Shown piece after piece: positions 1 through 6,243 of a stretch of DNA of 6,261 nt. The notes under the pieces are model-generated. The model was not told the DNA's origin, searched no databases, and saw only the letters and a list, made by a program, of their open reading frames with translations. The stretch spans positions 1-6,261 of the forward strand of contig WFTA01000023.1 in assembly GCA_015485715.1 (NCBI GenBank), written 5' to 3'. Numbering within the stretch: position 1 is the stretch's first letter; every line of letters starts with the position of its first letter. Both the position numbers and the translations under genes were made by a program. The stretch comes from Patescibacteria group bacterium. GTDB taxonomy: Bacteria; Patescibacteriota; Patescibacteriia; WFTA01; S139-112.

Positions 1-204
1 GTCATAGGTGTAGAAGATGATGTGCTTGGCCAAGCTGTAAAATGTTTTGTGGCTTTAGATGAGGGATCTAATCTTACTGTTATGGATATTAAAAAGATAT
101 GTATTAGTAAATTAGAGAATTTCATGGTTCCTAAATACTTTGAATTTGTTGATGAACTGGAAAAAACCAATACAGGGAAAATCAGTAAAAAGGGTATAAG
201 TTAA
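1..204 (+). CDS. AMP-dependent acyl-CoA/acyl-carrier ligase, C-terminal fragment (5' end outside window)
   Basis: The reading frame is open from base 1 and ends at TAA 202-204, so only about the last 67 residues of a longer gene are visible. They match the mobile C-terminal subdomain of the ANL (acyl-CoA synthetase, adenylation domain, luciferase) superfamily. The run starts with a VIGVEDDVLGQAVKCFVAL segment, continues with a 'L..FMVPKYFEFVDEL' segment, and ends in TNTGKISKK, the A10-type motif. The lysine of that TGK motif contacts the acyl-adenylate in characterised members. The enzymes activate a carboxylate with ATP and pass it to CoA or a carrier-protein thiol. The acyl substrate cannot be judged, because the adenylation core lies upstream. 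The stop codon abuts the GTG of the next gene in the same frame, which points to co-translation. An NRPS-type adenylation domain is possible, but no carrier domain follows in this polypeptide. Confidence 0.85.
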   Translation, partial: VIGVEDDVLGQAVKCFVALDEGSNLTVMDIKKICISKLENFMVPKYFEFVDELEKTNTGKISKKGIS

Positions 205-1101
205 GTGAATGATATATTTTATAACTACTTAAATAAACTGTCAGAAAGCATTGAAATACTACCTGATAAACCTGAAGAGACAGCTGAAAATACACTGAAA
301 GCTCTATGGTATGCAGCGGCAGGTAAACCAATTTCTGTTATAAAGGCTAATGATGCAGAGCTTAAAGATTTGTCTGATGAGCAAATTGAAAGACTTGATG
401 AATATGTCAGTCAGCGTATTCAAGGTGTTCCATTAGCTTATATAACAGGAAGGCAGTCTTTTTTGGGGTTGGAGATGCTGGCAGGAGAGGAAGCTCTAAT
501 ACCAAGAAAAGAGACAGAGCTTCTTGCTAGCGCAGCCATTGATATTGCCAAGTCTATAGGATCTCAAAATTCACCCATTAATTTGATAGATGTATGTACA
601 GGAGCTGGTAATGTGGCTTTAGCGATAGCCAATAAGGTGGATTTAATAAATATATATGTATCTGACCTATCAGTTGACGCTGTTTCTTTAGCAAAAAAAA
701 ATGCAGTCTTTTTGGGTTTAGAAAAGAAAGTAAAATTCTTTTCTGGAGATTTACTGGACCCCTTTAAAAAAGATAGGATGCAAGAAAGCATTGATATCAT
801 AACATGCAATCCACCGTATATATCGAGTTCCAAAGTTTCAGAAATGCATAAGGAAATATCAGCATTTGAACCAAGCTTAGCATTTGATGGTGGAGCTTTT
901 GGAATAAATATAATTAGACGACTTATATCAGATTCTAGTTATTTTCTGAAACCATTAGGGTATTTGATTTTTGAGGTTGGTTTAGGTCAAGCTGAAATGA
1001 TAAAAAAACAAATAATGAAGTCTGGGTTCTATTTATCAGTTGATTATGTAGATGATCAAGCAGGTAACCATAGGGTAATAATTGCGCAAAGGGGTGAGTA
1101 A
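205..1101 (+). CDS. PrmC/HemK-like N5-glutamine-type methyltransferase
   Basis: This is a 298-residue SAM-dependent methyltransferase with the full PrmC architecture. An N-terminal helical domain is followed by the linker signature R71..G74.P76.AYITG..F86.G88, then IPRKETE at 99-105. SAM-binding motif I is DVCTGAGN at 129-136, and the catalytic NPPY motif is at 202-205. PrmC methylates the side-chain amide nitrogen of the GGQ glutamine in release factors; other NPPY enzymes methylate other amide or exocyclic nitrogens. Length is close to the usual 275-290. The GTG at 205 follows the upstream TAA with no gap. A weak AAAAGGG lies at 187-193, and no other in-frame start precedes the conserved region. 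It is not beside prfA, the usual housekeeping context, but sits between an acyl ligase and a NadE-like gene. A dedicated pathway role is therefore plausible, though housekeeping PrmC cannot be excluded. The 135-residue overlapping reverse-strand frames are shadows. Confidence 0.88.
   Translation: MNDIFYNYLNKLSESIEILPDKPEETAENTLKALWYAAAGKPISVIKANDAELKDLSDEQIERLDEYVSQRIQGVPLAYITGRQSFLGLEMLAGEEALIPRKETELLASAAIDIAKSIGSQNSPINLIDVCTGAGNVALAIANKVDLINIYVSDLSVDAVSLAKKNAVFLGLEKKVKFFSGDLLDPFKKDRMQESIDIITCNPPYISSSKVSEMHKEISAFEPSLAFDGGAFGINIIRRLISDSSYFLKPLGYLIFEVGLGQAEMIKKQIMKSGFYLSVDYVDDQAGNHRVIIAQRGE
1089..1094 (+). promoter_or_regulatory. Ribosome binding site for the NadE-like gene
   Basis: AAGGGG lies six bases before ATG 1101, inside the end of the preceding methyltransferase gene, and is followed by GGTGAG. 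Together with the TAATG stop/start overlap, it supports the start at 1101 and translational coupling. Confidence 0.55.
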
Positions 1102-2063
1102 TGAGTAAGTCTCTTGAAACAGCTTTAGATTTTGACGAAGAAAAAGAAGTGGATAGAATTTGTAATGAAATACGTGTTCTATTGCGAGATAAGTTGAAAC
1201 GACGTGGTCTTGTTATTGCAATATCTGGGGGCGTTGATAGTGGTGTGTGTGCAGCATTATGTGAAAAAGCTGTAGGAAAAAGTAAAGTATTTGGGCTATT
1301 GCTGCCTGAGACGGACTCATCCTCTTTAAGCTTAGATAGGGGGAAAGAGGTCGCAGAGTATTTAGACATTGAATATCATATTGAGAATATAGCGCCTACT
1401 CTAGAGGCAATTGGATGTTATAAATGGCGAGATGAAGCGATAAGAAAAATTTTTCCTTCTTACGATGGGAGCTGGAAAAATAAAATCATAATATCAGGTG
1501 GTCAAAAAGGAATGATTAATCATTTCATGCTTGTCGTTGAAACACCTTCTGGTGAAATGCTTGAAAAAAGAATGGACTATAAGGAGTATTTACAAATAGT
1601 TGCTGCAACAAATTTTAAACAACGTATTAGAAAAAATGTGGAATATTTTCATGCAGACCGTCTTAACTATGCAGTGATAGGTACCCCTAATAAGCTGGAG
1701 TATGATCAGGGCTTCTTTGTTAAAAATGGCGATGGGGCCGCCGATATCAAACCCATTGCGCATTTATATAAAACACAAGTTTATAAGTTGGCGGAATACA
1801 TGGGGATACCAAAGTCAGTTGCTACAGCTAAGCCTACAACAGATACTTATAGCTTGGATCAAGGGCAAGACGAATTTTACTTTTCGCTTCCTTATGACAA
1901 AATGGATATTGCTTTATGGGCTTTGAATAATAATATAAGTGAGTCTGAGCTGGCTGAATTTTTAAATATATCAGAAGAGCAGGCGGGTTTTGTCTATAAG
2001 GATATATTAGCAAAGAGAAAGACCACTGCATACCTTCATTATGCGCCGTTCATCATATCGTGA
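1101..2063 (+). CDS. NAD synthase (NadE)-like ATP-dependent amide-forming enzyme with insertion
   Basis: This 320-residue protein belongs to the N-type ATP pyrophosphatase group. The PP-loop is SGGVDS at 42-47, followed by the LLLPET strand at 66-71. The NAD-synthase-type block GTPNKLEYDQGFF is at 194-206, followed by KNGDGAADIKPI to 219 and LYKTQV. A KPTTD...QDE segment (243-257) corresponds to the family's PTADL..QTDE region. NadE adenylates the carboxylate of deamido-NAD and displaces AMP with ammonia. Typical bacterial NadE is about 245-275 residues. The extra length lies mostly between about 105 and 165, where the segment IIISGGQKGMINHFMLVV replaces a short loop. No glutaminase (nitrilase) domain is present, so free ammonia or a separate amidotransferase is expected. 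ATG 1101 overlaps the previous stop by one base (TAATG). The location in a glycan operon suggests either a local NAD synthase or a paralogue amidating another carboxylate. Family assignment is firm; the substrate is not. Confidence 0.85.
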   Translation: MSKSLETALDFDEEKEVDRICNEIRVLLRDKLKRRGLVIAISGGVDSGVCAALCEKAVGKSKVFGLLLPETDSSSLSLDRGKEVAEYLDIEYHIENIAPTLEAIGCYKWRDEAIRKIFPSYDGSWKNKIIISGGQKGMINHFMLVVETPSGEMLEKRMDYKEYLQIVAATNFKQRIRKNVEYFHADRLNYAVIGTPNKLEYDQGFFVKNGDGAADIKPIAHLYKTQVYKLAEYMGIPKSVATAKPTTDTYSLDQGQDEFYFSLPYDKMDIALWALNNNISESELAEFLNISEEQAGFVYKDILAKRKTTAYLHYAPFIIS

Positions 2064-2069
2064 TTCAAA

Positions 2070-3194
2070 ATGGAAGTTGTATTCTACCTAAGCTTATTCG
2101 TTATACTCTATGCCTTTATTGGTTACCCCATTCTGATTTATATTAAATCTTTTTTAATGCCTTTAAACCCTCATACTGAAGAATATAAAGGAGGGGTTAG
2201 TGTTGTGATTGTCGCTAATAATGAGGAGGAAAGAATTTTAGAAAAATTAGAAAATTGTTTGGAGCTAGATGTTGAGAAAGGAAAGCTTGAGATTGTTCTG
2301 GTTTCAGATGGTTCTGTAGACAAGACAGTATATAAAGCAAGGAGTTTAAATGATTCTAGAATTGTTATTATAAATAATATTGTAAAACAGGGAAAGGCTG
2401 CATGTATTAATCAGGCAATGGATAGTGTAAAAAATGAATTGGTTCTTTTGTTGGATGTTAGGCAAAAAGTTGAAAAAACAGCTGCAAAGGAATTGGCTAA
2501 ATATTTTCATGATGACCGAGTTGGTGTAGTTAGTGGAGAGCTTGTAATATTAGATGATATTGAAAGTGAGGCAGAAGGTGTAGGGATATATTGGAAGTAT
2601 GAAAAATTTATTCGGAAGATGGAAGGCAGAGTCGGAAATGTTCCTGGAGCCACTGGATCAATTTATATGGTTAGAAAGGATAAATATAAAAAAATTCCAT
2701 CTAACACTTTAATAGATGATGTGCAAATACCTTTTTACTATATTGAGCAAAGATATAAAGTTTTATTTGAATCTCAAGCCAAAGCTTATGATGTTATTTC
2801 AAAAGATTATATTAGGGAAAAAAAACGAAAGATAAGGACATTGGCTGGTAATTTCCAACTGATTTTTAATAATCCAAAATATCTTTTTCCATATTGGAAT
2901 CCAATCTGGTTTGAATTTTTCTCTCATAAAGTTATTCGTCTATTAGTCCCTTATTTTTTAATAATGATGCTTATATCTAATTATTTATTATTTGATAATA
3001 ATATCTTTTATAAATTCTCATTTTTGATTCAAGTATCTCTGTATTTTTATTATTTTTTAGGGTTATTTTCAGGTAGCAACCTAATAAAGGGGTCTAGGTT
3101 ATATAAGATATTAGAAGCATTTATAAACTTAAATGTTTTTTCTGTATTAGGTTTCGCCTATTTTATTCGCAATAAAAATGCCACAGGGTGGTAG
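2070..3194 (+). CDS. Membrane-bound family 2 glycosyltransferase
   Basis: This 374-residue inverting GT-A glycosyltransferase probably transfers sugar from a nucleotide-sugar donor at the inner face of the cytoplasmic membrane. One N-terminal hydrophobic segment (about 3-26) precedes the GT2 domain, which begins SVVIVANNEEE. Visible motifs are SDGS with D80, GKAACIN, LLDVRQ with D129 in the DxD position, SGELVILDD, and LIDD with D216-D217. A KRKIRTLAGNFQ motif at 252-263 replaces the QxxRW motif of processive synthases. Three further hydrophobic segments (about 285-310, 313-335, 346-366) end the protein. This plan resembles the cellulose/PNAG-synthase side of GT2, but the missing QxxRW argues against assuming processivity. 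The start lies six bases after the upstream stop and has no convincing Shine-Dalgarno, so translation probably depends on coupling. The start is kept because it includes the N-terminal membrane segment. Donor and acceptor are unknown. Confidence 0.88.
   Translation: MEVVFYLSLFVILYAFIGYPILIYIKSFLMPLNPHTEEYKGGVSVVIVANNEEERILEKLENCLELDVEKGKLEIVLVSDGSVDKTVYKARSLNDSRIVIINNIVKQGKAACINQAMDSVKNELVLLLDVRQKVEKTAAKELAKYFHDDRVGVVSGELVILDDIESEAEGVGIYWKYEKFIRKMEGRVGNVPGATGSIYMVRKDKYKKIPSNTLIDDVQIPFYYIEQRYKVLFESQAKAYDVISKDYIREKKRKIRTLAGNFQLIFNNPKYLFPYWNPIWFEFFSHKVIRLLVPYFLIMMLISNYLLFDNNIFYKFSFLIQVSLYFYYFLGLFSGSNLIKGSRLYKILEAFINLNVFSVLGFAYFIRNKNATGW
3185..3191 (+). promoter_or_regulatory. Ribosome binding site deciding the start of the GT4 gene
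   Basis: AGGGTGG lies eight bases before ATG 3200. The alternative in-frame GTG at 3188 sits inside this site and has no purine-rich sequence ahead of it, so ATG 3200 is the better start. It also gives the usual short lead-in (MKKN) before the first Rossmann strand, LVVLTNLYP. Confidence 0.55.
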
Positions 3195-3199
3195 GATCT

Positions 3200-4327
3200 A
3201 TGAAAAAAAATTTAGTAGTATTGACGAATTTATATCCATTGCCTTGGGATAGTACATGGGGAATGTTTAATTGGAATCAAATACAGAGTCTTAAGAAGTA
3301 TTTTAATATCGTCGTCATGTGCCCGATTCTTGTAAAAGATGTTATTAAAAATTCAGTCTACAAAAAAAAAATAGTAGATGATAATGAAGTAACAGTATGT
3401 TATTTCCCGTTTTTTTATGCACCGTTCATATTGAAAAATAAACGACATAGGATTTTATATTATTTGTGTCTTTTGTTTGGTCGAAAATATATAGAAACAG
3501 CCGATGTTATATTGTCAACTTGGTTATATCCTAATGGTTTTGCCGGGGTTGATCTGGGTAAATTATTTAATATTAAGGCGTTTATAAAAATTCATGGAAG
3601 TGATGTAAATTATCAACTTAAAGACGAAGATATAAAAAATGTGGTTGTAAAAAATATTCAATCAGTATCTGGTGTCATATCTGTTAGTAAGGCGTTAACT
3701 AAAGAATTTTCTGAATCTATATCTGGATGTCTTAGTCAGAATTATATAACAACAATTTATAATGGGGTGGATACGTCTGTTTTTAATTTAGATATGGCAA
3801 CTGGCCGAGATTATTTTTTATTTATAGGAACTTTAAAGAAAACGAAGGGTATTCTTGATCTCTTGTACTCATACAAGATTTATTTATCAAGAGGAGGTGG
3901 TACCCCTTTGGTTATAATAGGAAAAGGGGAATTGGAGGAAGAGATAGGTCAATATATTTTTAATAATAACTTAAATAAAAAAATAAATGTATTGGGAGGC
4001 GTGGATCATAAGGATATTTCTGGCTATATTAAATCGAGTGTCGGATTATGTTTGCCAAGCTATAATGAGGGAGTACCAAATGTGGTTCTGGAATCATTGT
4101 CATGTGGAAAGCCTGTACTTGCATCAGAAGTGGGGGGGATACCCGAAATTGTACAAAAGAGAACAGGTATTTTAGTTGAGGCTGGCAATATTGAAGAAAT
4201 ATCAATTGGTTTAGACTCCTTGGAAAGAAATGAATGGGATAATGTTTTGATATCATCATCAGTAAGCTCTTTATCATGGGAAAAAAATATAGAACAATTA
4301 AAGCAAGTATTGCTAGGAGGAGATTGA
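3200..4327 (+). CDS. Family 4 (GT-B) glycosyltransferase
   Basis: This 375-residue retaining glycosyltransferase has two Rossmann-like halves and no membrane segment, so it should act at the cytosolic membrane face on a lipid-linked acceptor. The N-terminal half opens with LVVLTNLYPLPWDSTWGMF and contains the IHGSD loop with H132. The second half has NGVD at 188-191, a FIGTLKKTKG strand-loop (the family's 'G.L...KG' phosphate-binding region), and a SYNEGVPNVVLES motif. In that motif, E290 and E298 form the EX7E pair of GT4 enzymes; VGGIPE follows. Length is typical. It starts five bases after the GT2 stop, which suggests consecutive sugar additions by the two enzymes. ATG 3200 is preferred over GTG 3188 because of the Shine-Dalgarno position. 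The gene contains an A10 run (3362-3371) and a G7 run (4132-4138), but the frame is intact. Donor sugar and linkage cannot be read from sequence. Confidence 0.9.
   Translation: MKKNLVVLTNLYPLPWDSTWGMFNWNQIQSLKKYFNIVVMCPILVKDVIKNSVYKKKIVDDNEVTVCYFPFFYAPFILKNKRHRILYYLCLLFGRKYIETADVILSTWLYPNGFAGVDLGKLFNIKAFIKIHGSDVNYQLKDEDIKNVVVKNIQSVSGVISVSKALTKEFSESISGCLSQNYITTIYNGVDTSVFNLDMATGRDYFLFIGTLKKTKGILDLLYSYKIYLSRGGGTPLVIIGKGELEEEIGQYIFNNNLNKKINVLGGVDHKDISGYIKSSVGLCLPSYNEGVPNVVLESLSCGKPVLASEVGGIPEIVQKRTGILVEAGNIEEISIGLDSLERNEWDNVLISSSVSSLSWEKNIEQLKQVLLGGD
4315..4320 (+). promoter_or_regulatory. Strong ribosome binding site before the deacetylase-like gene
   Basis: A perfect AGGAGG sits within the last codons of the GT4 gene, eight bases before GTG 4329. 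It is the strongest Shine-Dalgarno in the window and supports a GTG start one base after the upstream TGA. Confidence 0.7.
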
Positions 4328-4328
4328 G

Positions 4329-5456
4329 GTGCTGGTATCAGCTATATTGATATTTGTTGTTGTATTACTAATTTATTTTGTTCTCAAATCTAGAGATGCT
4401 CATATATGGTTTTTTTCATACCTTTTCAGAAATCGAAAAAAAACTAAACAGACTAAACATATATTATTTTGCTTTGTTGATCACTATGAACCAATGTGGG
4501 GTGGAGCGGATGAGGATACACAGCTTAACAGGGTTCGTAAGTGGAGGCAGTTATATCCAAAATTAACTGAAGGACATTATGATGCTGATGGCAAGAAGCC
4601 TATACACACATTTTTTTATCCGGAAGAAGAATATAAAAAAGAGTATCTTGATATTATTCAGGAGTTGTGTGAGGAAAAATTAGGTGAAATAGAAGTACAC
4701 CTACATCATGATAATGACACGGCATCTTCTTTAAGGGATAAGCTGAGAAACTTTAAGAAAATACTTTATGAGAACCATAACGCACTTAGTGTCCATGAAG
4801 AAGATATCAAATGGGCATTTATACATGGAAATTGGGCTTTGGATAACTCATTAAGGTCTGGTCGTCAGTGCGGGGTTAATAATGAATTGAAAATATTAAG
4901 GGAGGAGGGGTGTTATGCAGATTATACATTCCCAGCGCCATGTGAAGCACAGCCTTCAGTAGCAAATACAATATATTATGCGACAGGTCAAGATGGAAAA
5001 CCGAAATCTTATAACAGAGGTATAAGGGTTGAGGTTGGAAAAAAAGTAGATGCAGATCTTATGATTATACAAGGCCCTTTGATGTGGAACTGGAAAAATA
5101 GAAAATTTGGTATAATCCCTAAGATAGAAAATTCAGATATAAGACAGTCCAACCCGCCAACAAAAGATCGTGTGGATCTATGGGTGAATGCAAATATACA
5201 TGTGAAAGGGCGCCCAGAGTGGATTTTTATTAAGATTCATACTCATGGTGCTCAGGATAATGATATGGATGTATTGCTTGGAGATAAAATGTCGAATATG
5301 CATACATATCTGGAAACCAAGTATAATGATGGGAAAAACTATATATTACATTATGTTAGCGCAAGAGAAATGTATAATATTATAAAAGCAGCAGAGGATG
5401 GTAAGTTAGGTGACCCTAATGAATATCGTGACTATATACTACATTCAAGATTTTAA
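4329..5456 (+). CDS. Membrane-anchored polysaccharide-deacetylase-like protein
   Basis: This 375-residue protein has an N-terminal membrane segment (about 2-19), then a basic stretch (FRNRKKTKQTK), then a soluble domain. The domain carries histidine/aspartate motifs in an order like the NodB/CE4 deacetylases. FVDHYEP (D51, H52) follows the first strand, in place of the classical TFDD. EVHLHHDND (H124, H126, H127, D128, D130) is in the position of the metal-binding HxxxH. FIHGNWALDNS (H166) and IKIHTHGAQ (H304, H306) follow. I recognise the pattern from uncharacterised proteins in glycosyltransferase clusters, but recall no experimentally studied member. The likely role is metal-dependent removal of an N- or O-acyl group from the nascent glycan; the fold assignment is inference. 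The side of the membrane is uncertain: positive charge following the anchor would favour a cytoplasmic domain. A perfect Shine-Dalgarno supports GTG 4329. Its 3' end overlaps the next gene. Confidence 0.72.
   Translation: MLVSAILIFVVVLLIYFVLKSRDAHIWFFSYLFRNRKKTKQTKHILFCFVDHYEPMWGGADEDTQLNRVRKWRQLYPKLTEGHYDADGKKPIHTFFYPEEEYKKEYLDIIQELCEEKLGEIEVHLHHDNDTASSLRDKLRNFKKILYENHNALSVHEEDIKWAFIHGNWALDNSLRSGRQCGVNNELKILREEGCYADYTFPAPCEAQPSVANTIYYATGQDGKPKSYNRGIRVEVGKKVDADLMIIQGPLMWNWKNRKFGIIPKIENSDIRQSNPPTKDRVDLWVNANIHVKGRPEWIFIKIHTHGAQDNDMDVLLGDKMSNMHTYLETKYNDGKNYILHYVSAREMYNIIKAAEDGKLGDPNEYRDYILHSRF
5408..5412 (+). promoter_or_regulatory. Ribosome binding site deciding the start of the SGNH-like gene
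   Basis: AGGTG lies six bases before ATG 5419, inside the deacetylase-like gene. It favours ATG 5419 over the in-frame GTG codons at 5410 (which overlaps the site) and 5428. Confidence 0.45.
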
Positions 5457-6243
5457 AAAGAAGACTTTTATAAGAATAGCGGTTCTTTTTTTTCTCCTGG
5501 TATCTAATGTGTGCTCAGGAATTAATATGTATAAAATGCCAAATAGTGAAGAAATAATAGAGACAATAAAATCAGATAAAATATTATTTGCCCACCAGTC
5601 TGTTGGCCAAAATATCATTGATGGTATATCAATTTTGAGCAAGCAAAATAATTGGGGCTTGAATATCAAAAAAAATGAAGAAATTAATAATGGTGGTATA
5701 TACCATGTGATGATTGGGGAGAACGAAAAACCTTACTTAAAAATATCAGAGTTTAAAAGGGTTGTAGAAAAAAACTCTAATAATCTCGATATCGCAATAT
5801 TTAAATTTTGTTATGTCGATGTTGATGAGGAAACAAATGTAGAAAAACTATTTAATGCATATGTTGATCTCGTGAATGAAATAGAAAAAAAATATCCTCA
5901 AATTAAACTTATCAAAACAACTATTCCTATCAGAGTTATTAACAATTCTTTTACAGCAAAAGCAAAAAGGTTTTTGGGCTTAAATGTTTGGGGAGATAAA
6001 GCTGCATATAATAGGGAGAATTATAATAATTTAGTTAGAAAGAAGTATGGTAAAGATGATCTTTTTGATATTGCACTTATAGAATCTAGTTTTAAAAATA
6101 AATCCAATAAAGTTTCTACCCCTTATGGGTACTTATTTTCTATGGACGAAGCAATATCATCTGATGGTTCTCATCTTAATCAGGTGGGTAAACTTTATAT
6201 TGCGAATGAGTTGTTAAATTTAATTTCTGAGATTAGAAAATAA
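5419..6243 (+). CDS. Exported or membrane-anchored SGNH-hydrolase-like protein
   Basis: This is a protein of about 274 residues. Its N-terminus has a basic stretch (FKKKTFIR) and a hydrophobic core (IAVLFFLLVSNVC), consistent with a signal peptide or signal anchor. The cysteine at 32 lacks a good lipobox, so a lipoprotein is unlikely but not excluded. The mature region starts with ILFAHQSVGQNI, where S61 is the candidate nucleophile in place of GDS. It continues with IFKFCYVD (127-134) and ends with SSDGSHLNQVG, where D249 and H252 match the DxxH dyad of SGNH/GDSL hydrolases. Such enzymes remove, or in glycan clusters sometimes transfer, O-acyl groups. Together with the deacetylase-like neighbour it suggests acyl editing of the polymer. 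ATG 5419 is chosen from the Shine-Dalgarno position; it overlaps the upstream gene by 38 bases in another frame. Start alternatives are GTG 5410 and GTG 5428. The esterase or transferase role is inferred, not shown. Confidence 0.72.
   Translation: MNIVTIYYIQDFKKKTFIRIAVLFFLLVSNVCSGINMYKMPNSEEIIETIKSDKILFAHQSVGQNIIDGISILSKQNNWGLNIKKNEEINNGGIYHVMIGENEKPYLKISEFKRVVEKNSNNLDIAIFKFCYVDVDEETNVEKLFNAYVDLVNEIEKKYPQIKLIKTTIPIRVINNSFTAKAKRFLGLNVWGDKAAYNRENYNNLVRKKYGKDDLFDIALIESSFKNKSNKVSTPYGYLFSMDEAISSDGSHLNQVGKLYIANELLNLISEIRK

Noticed and set aside
935..1369. Long reverse-strand open frame (144 codons) across the methyltransferase/NadE-like junction
   Set aside because: It lies opposite two genes with clear family motifs, its translation is low-complexity and serine/leucine-rich, and it matches no family I recognise. 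It is a shadow frame.
2064..2069. Promoter or terminator in the gap between the NadE-like and GT2 genes
   Set aside because: The gap is only six bases, and no GC-rich hairpin followed by a T run is visible around it.
3188..3199. GTG 3188 as start of the GT4 gene
   Set aside because: It lies within the Shine-Dalgarno for ATG 3200 and has none of its own; it would add only four residues outside the fold.
4029..4277. Reverse-strand open frame opposite the GT4 catalytic region
   Set aside because: The forward strand here encodes the conserved EX7E and VGGIPE motifs, and the reverse translation shows no recognisable domain.
5410..5418. GTG 5410 as start of the SGNH-like gene
   Set aside because: It overlaps the AGGTG site that is well placed for ATG 5419, and the nearest other purine stretch (GAGG at 5394) is too far upstream. 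Not fully excluded.
5486..5516. Lipoprotein signal at the cysteine of the SGNH-like protein
   Set aside because: The residues before the cysteine (SNV) do not fit the usual lipobox, which needs a small residue just before the cysteine; an ordinary signal peptide or anchor fits better.
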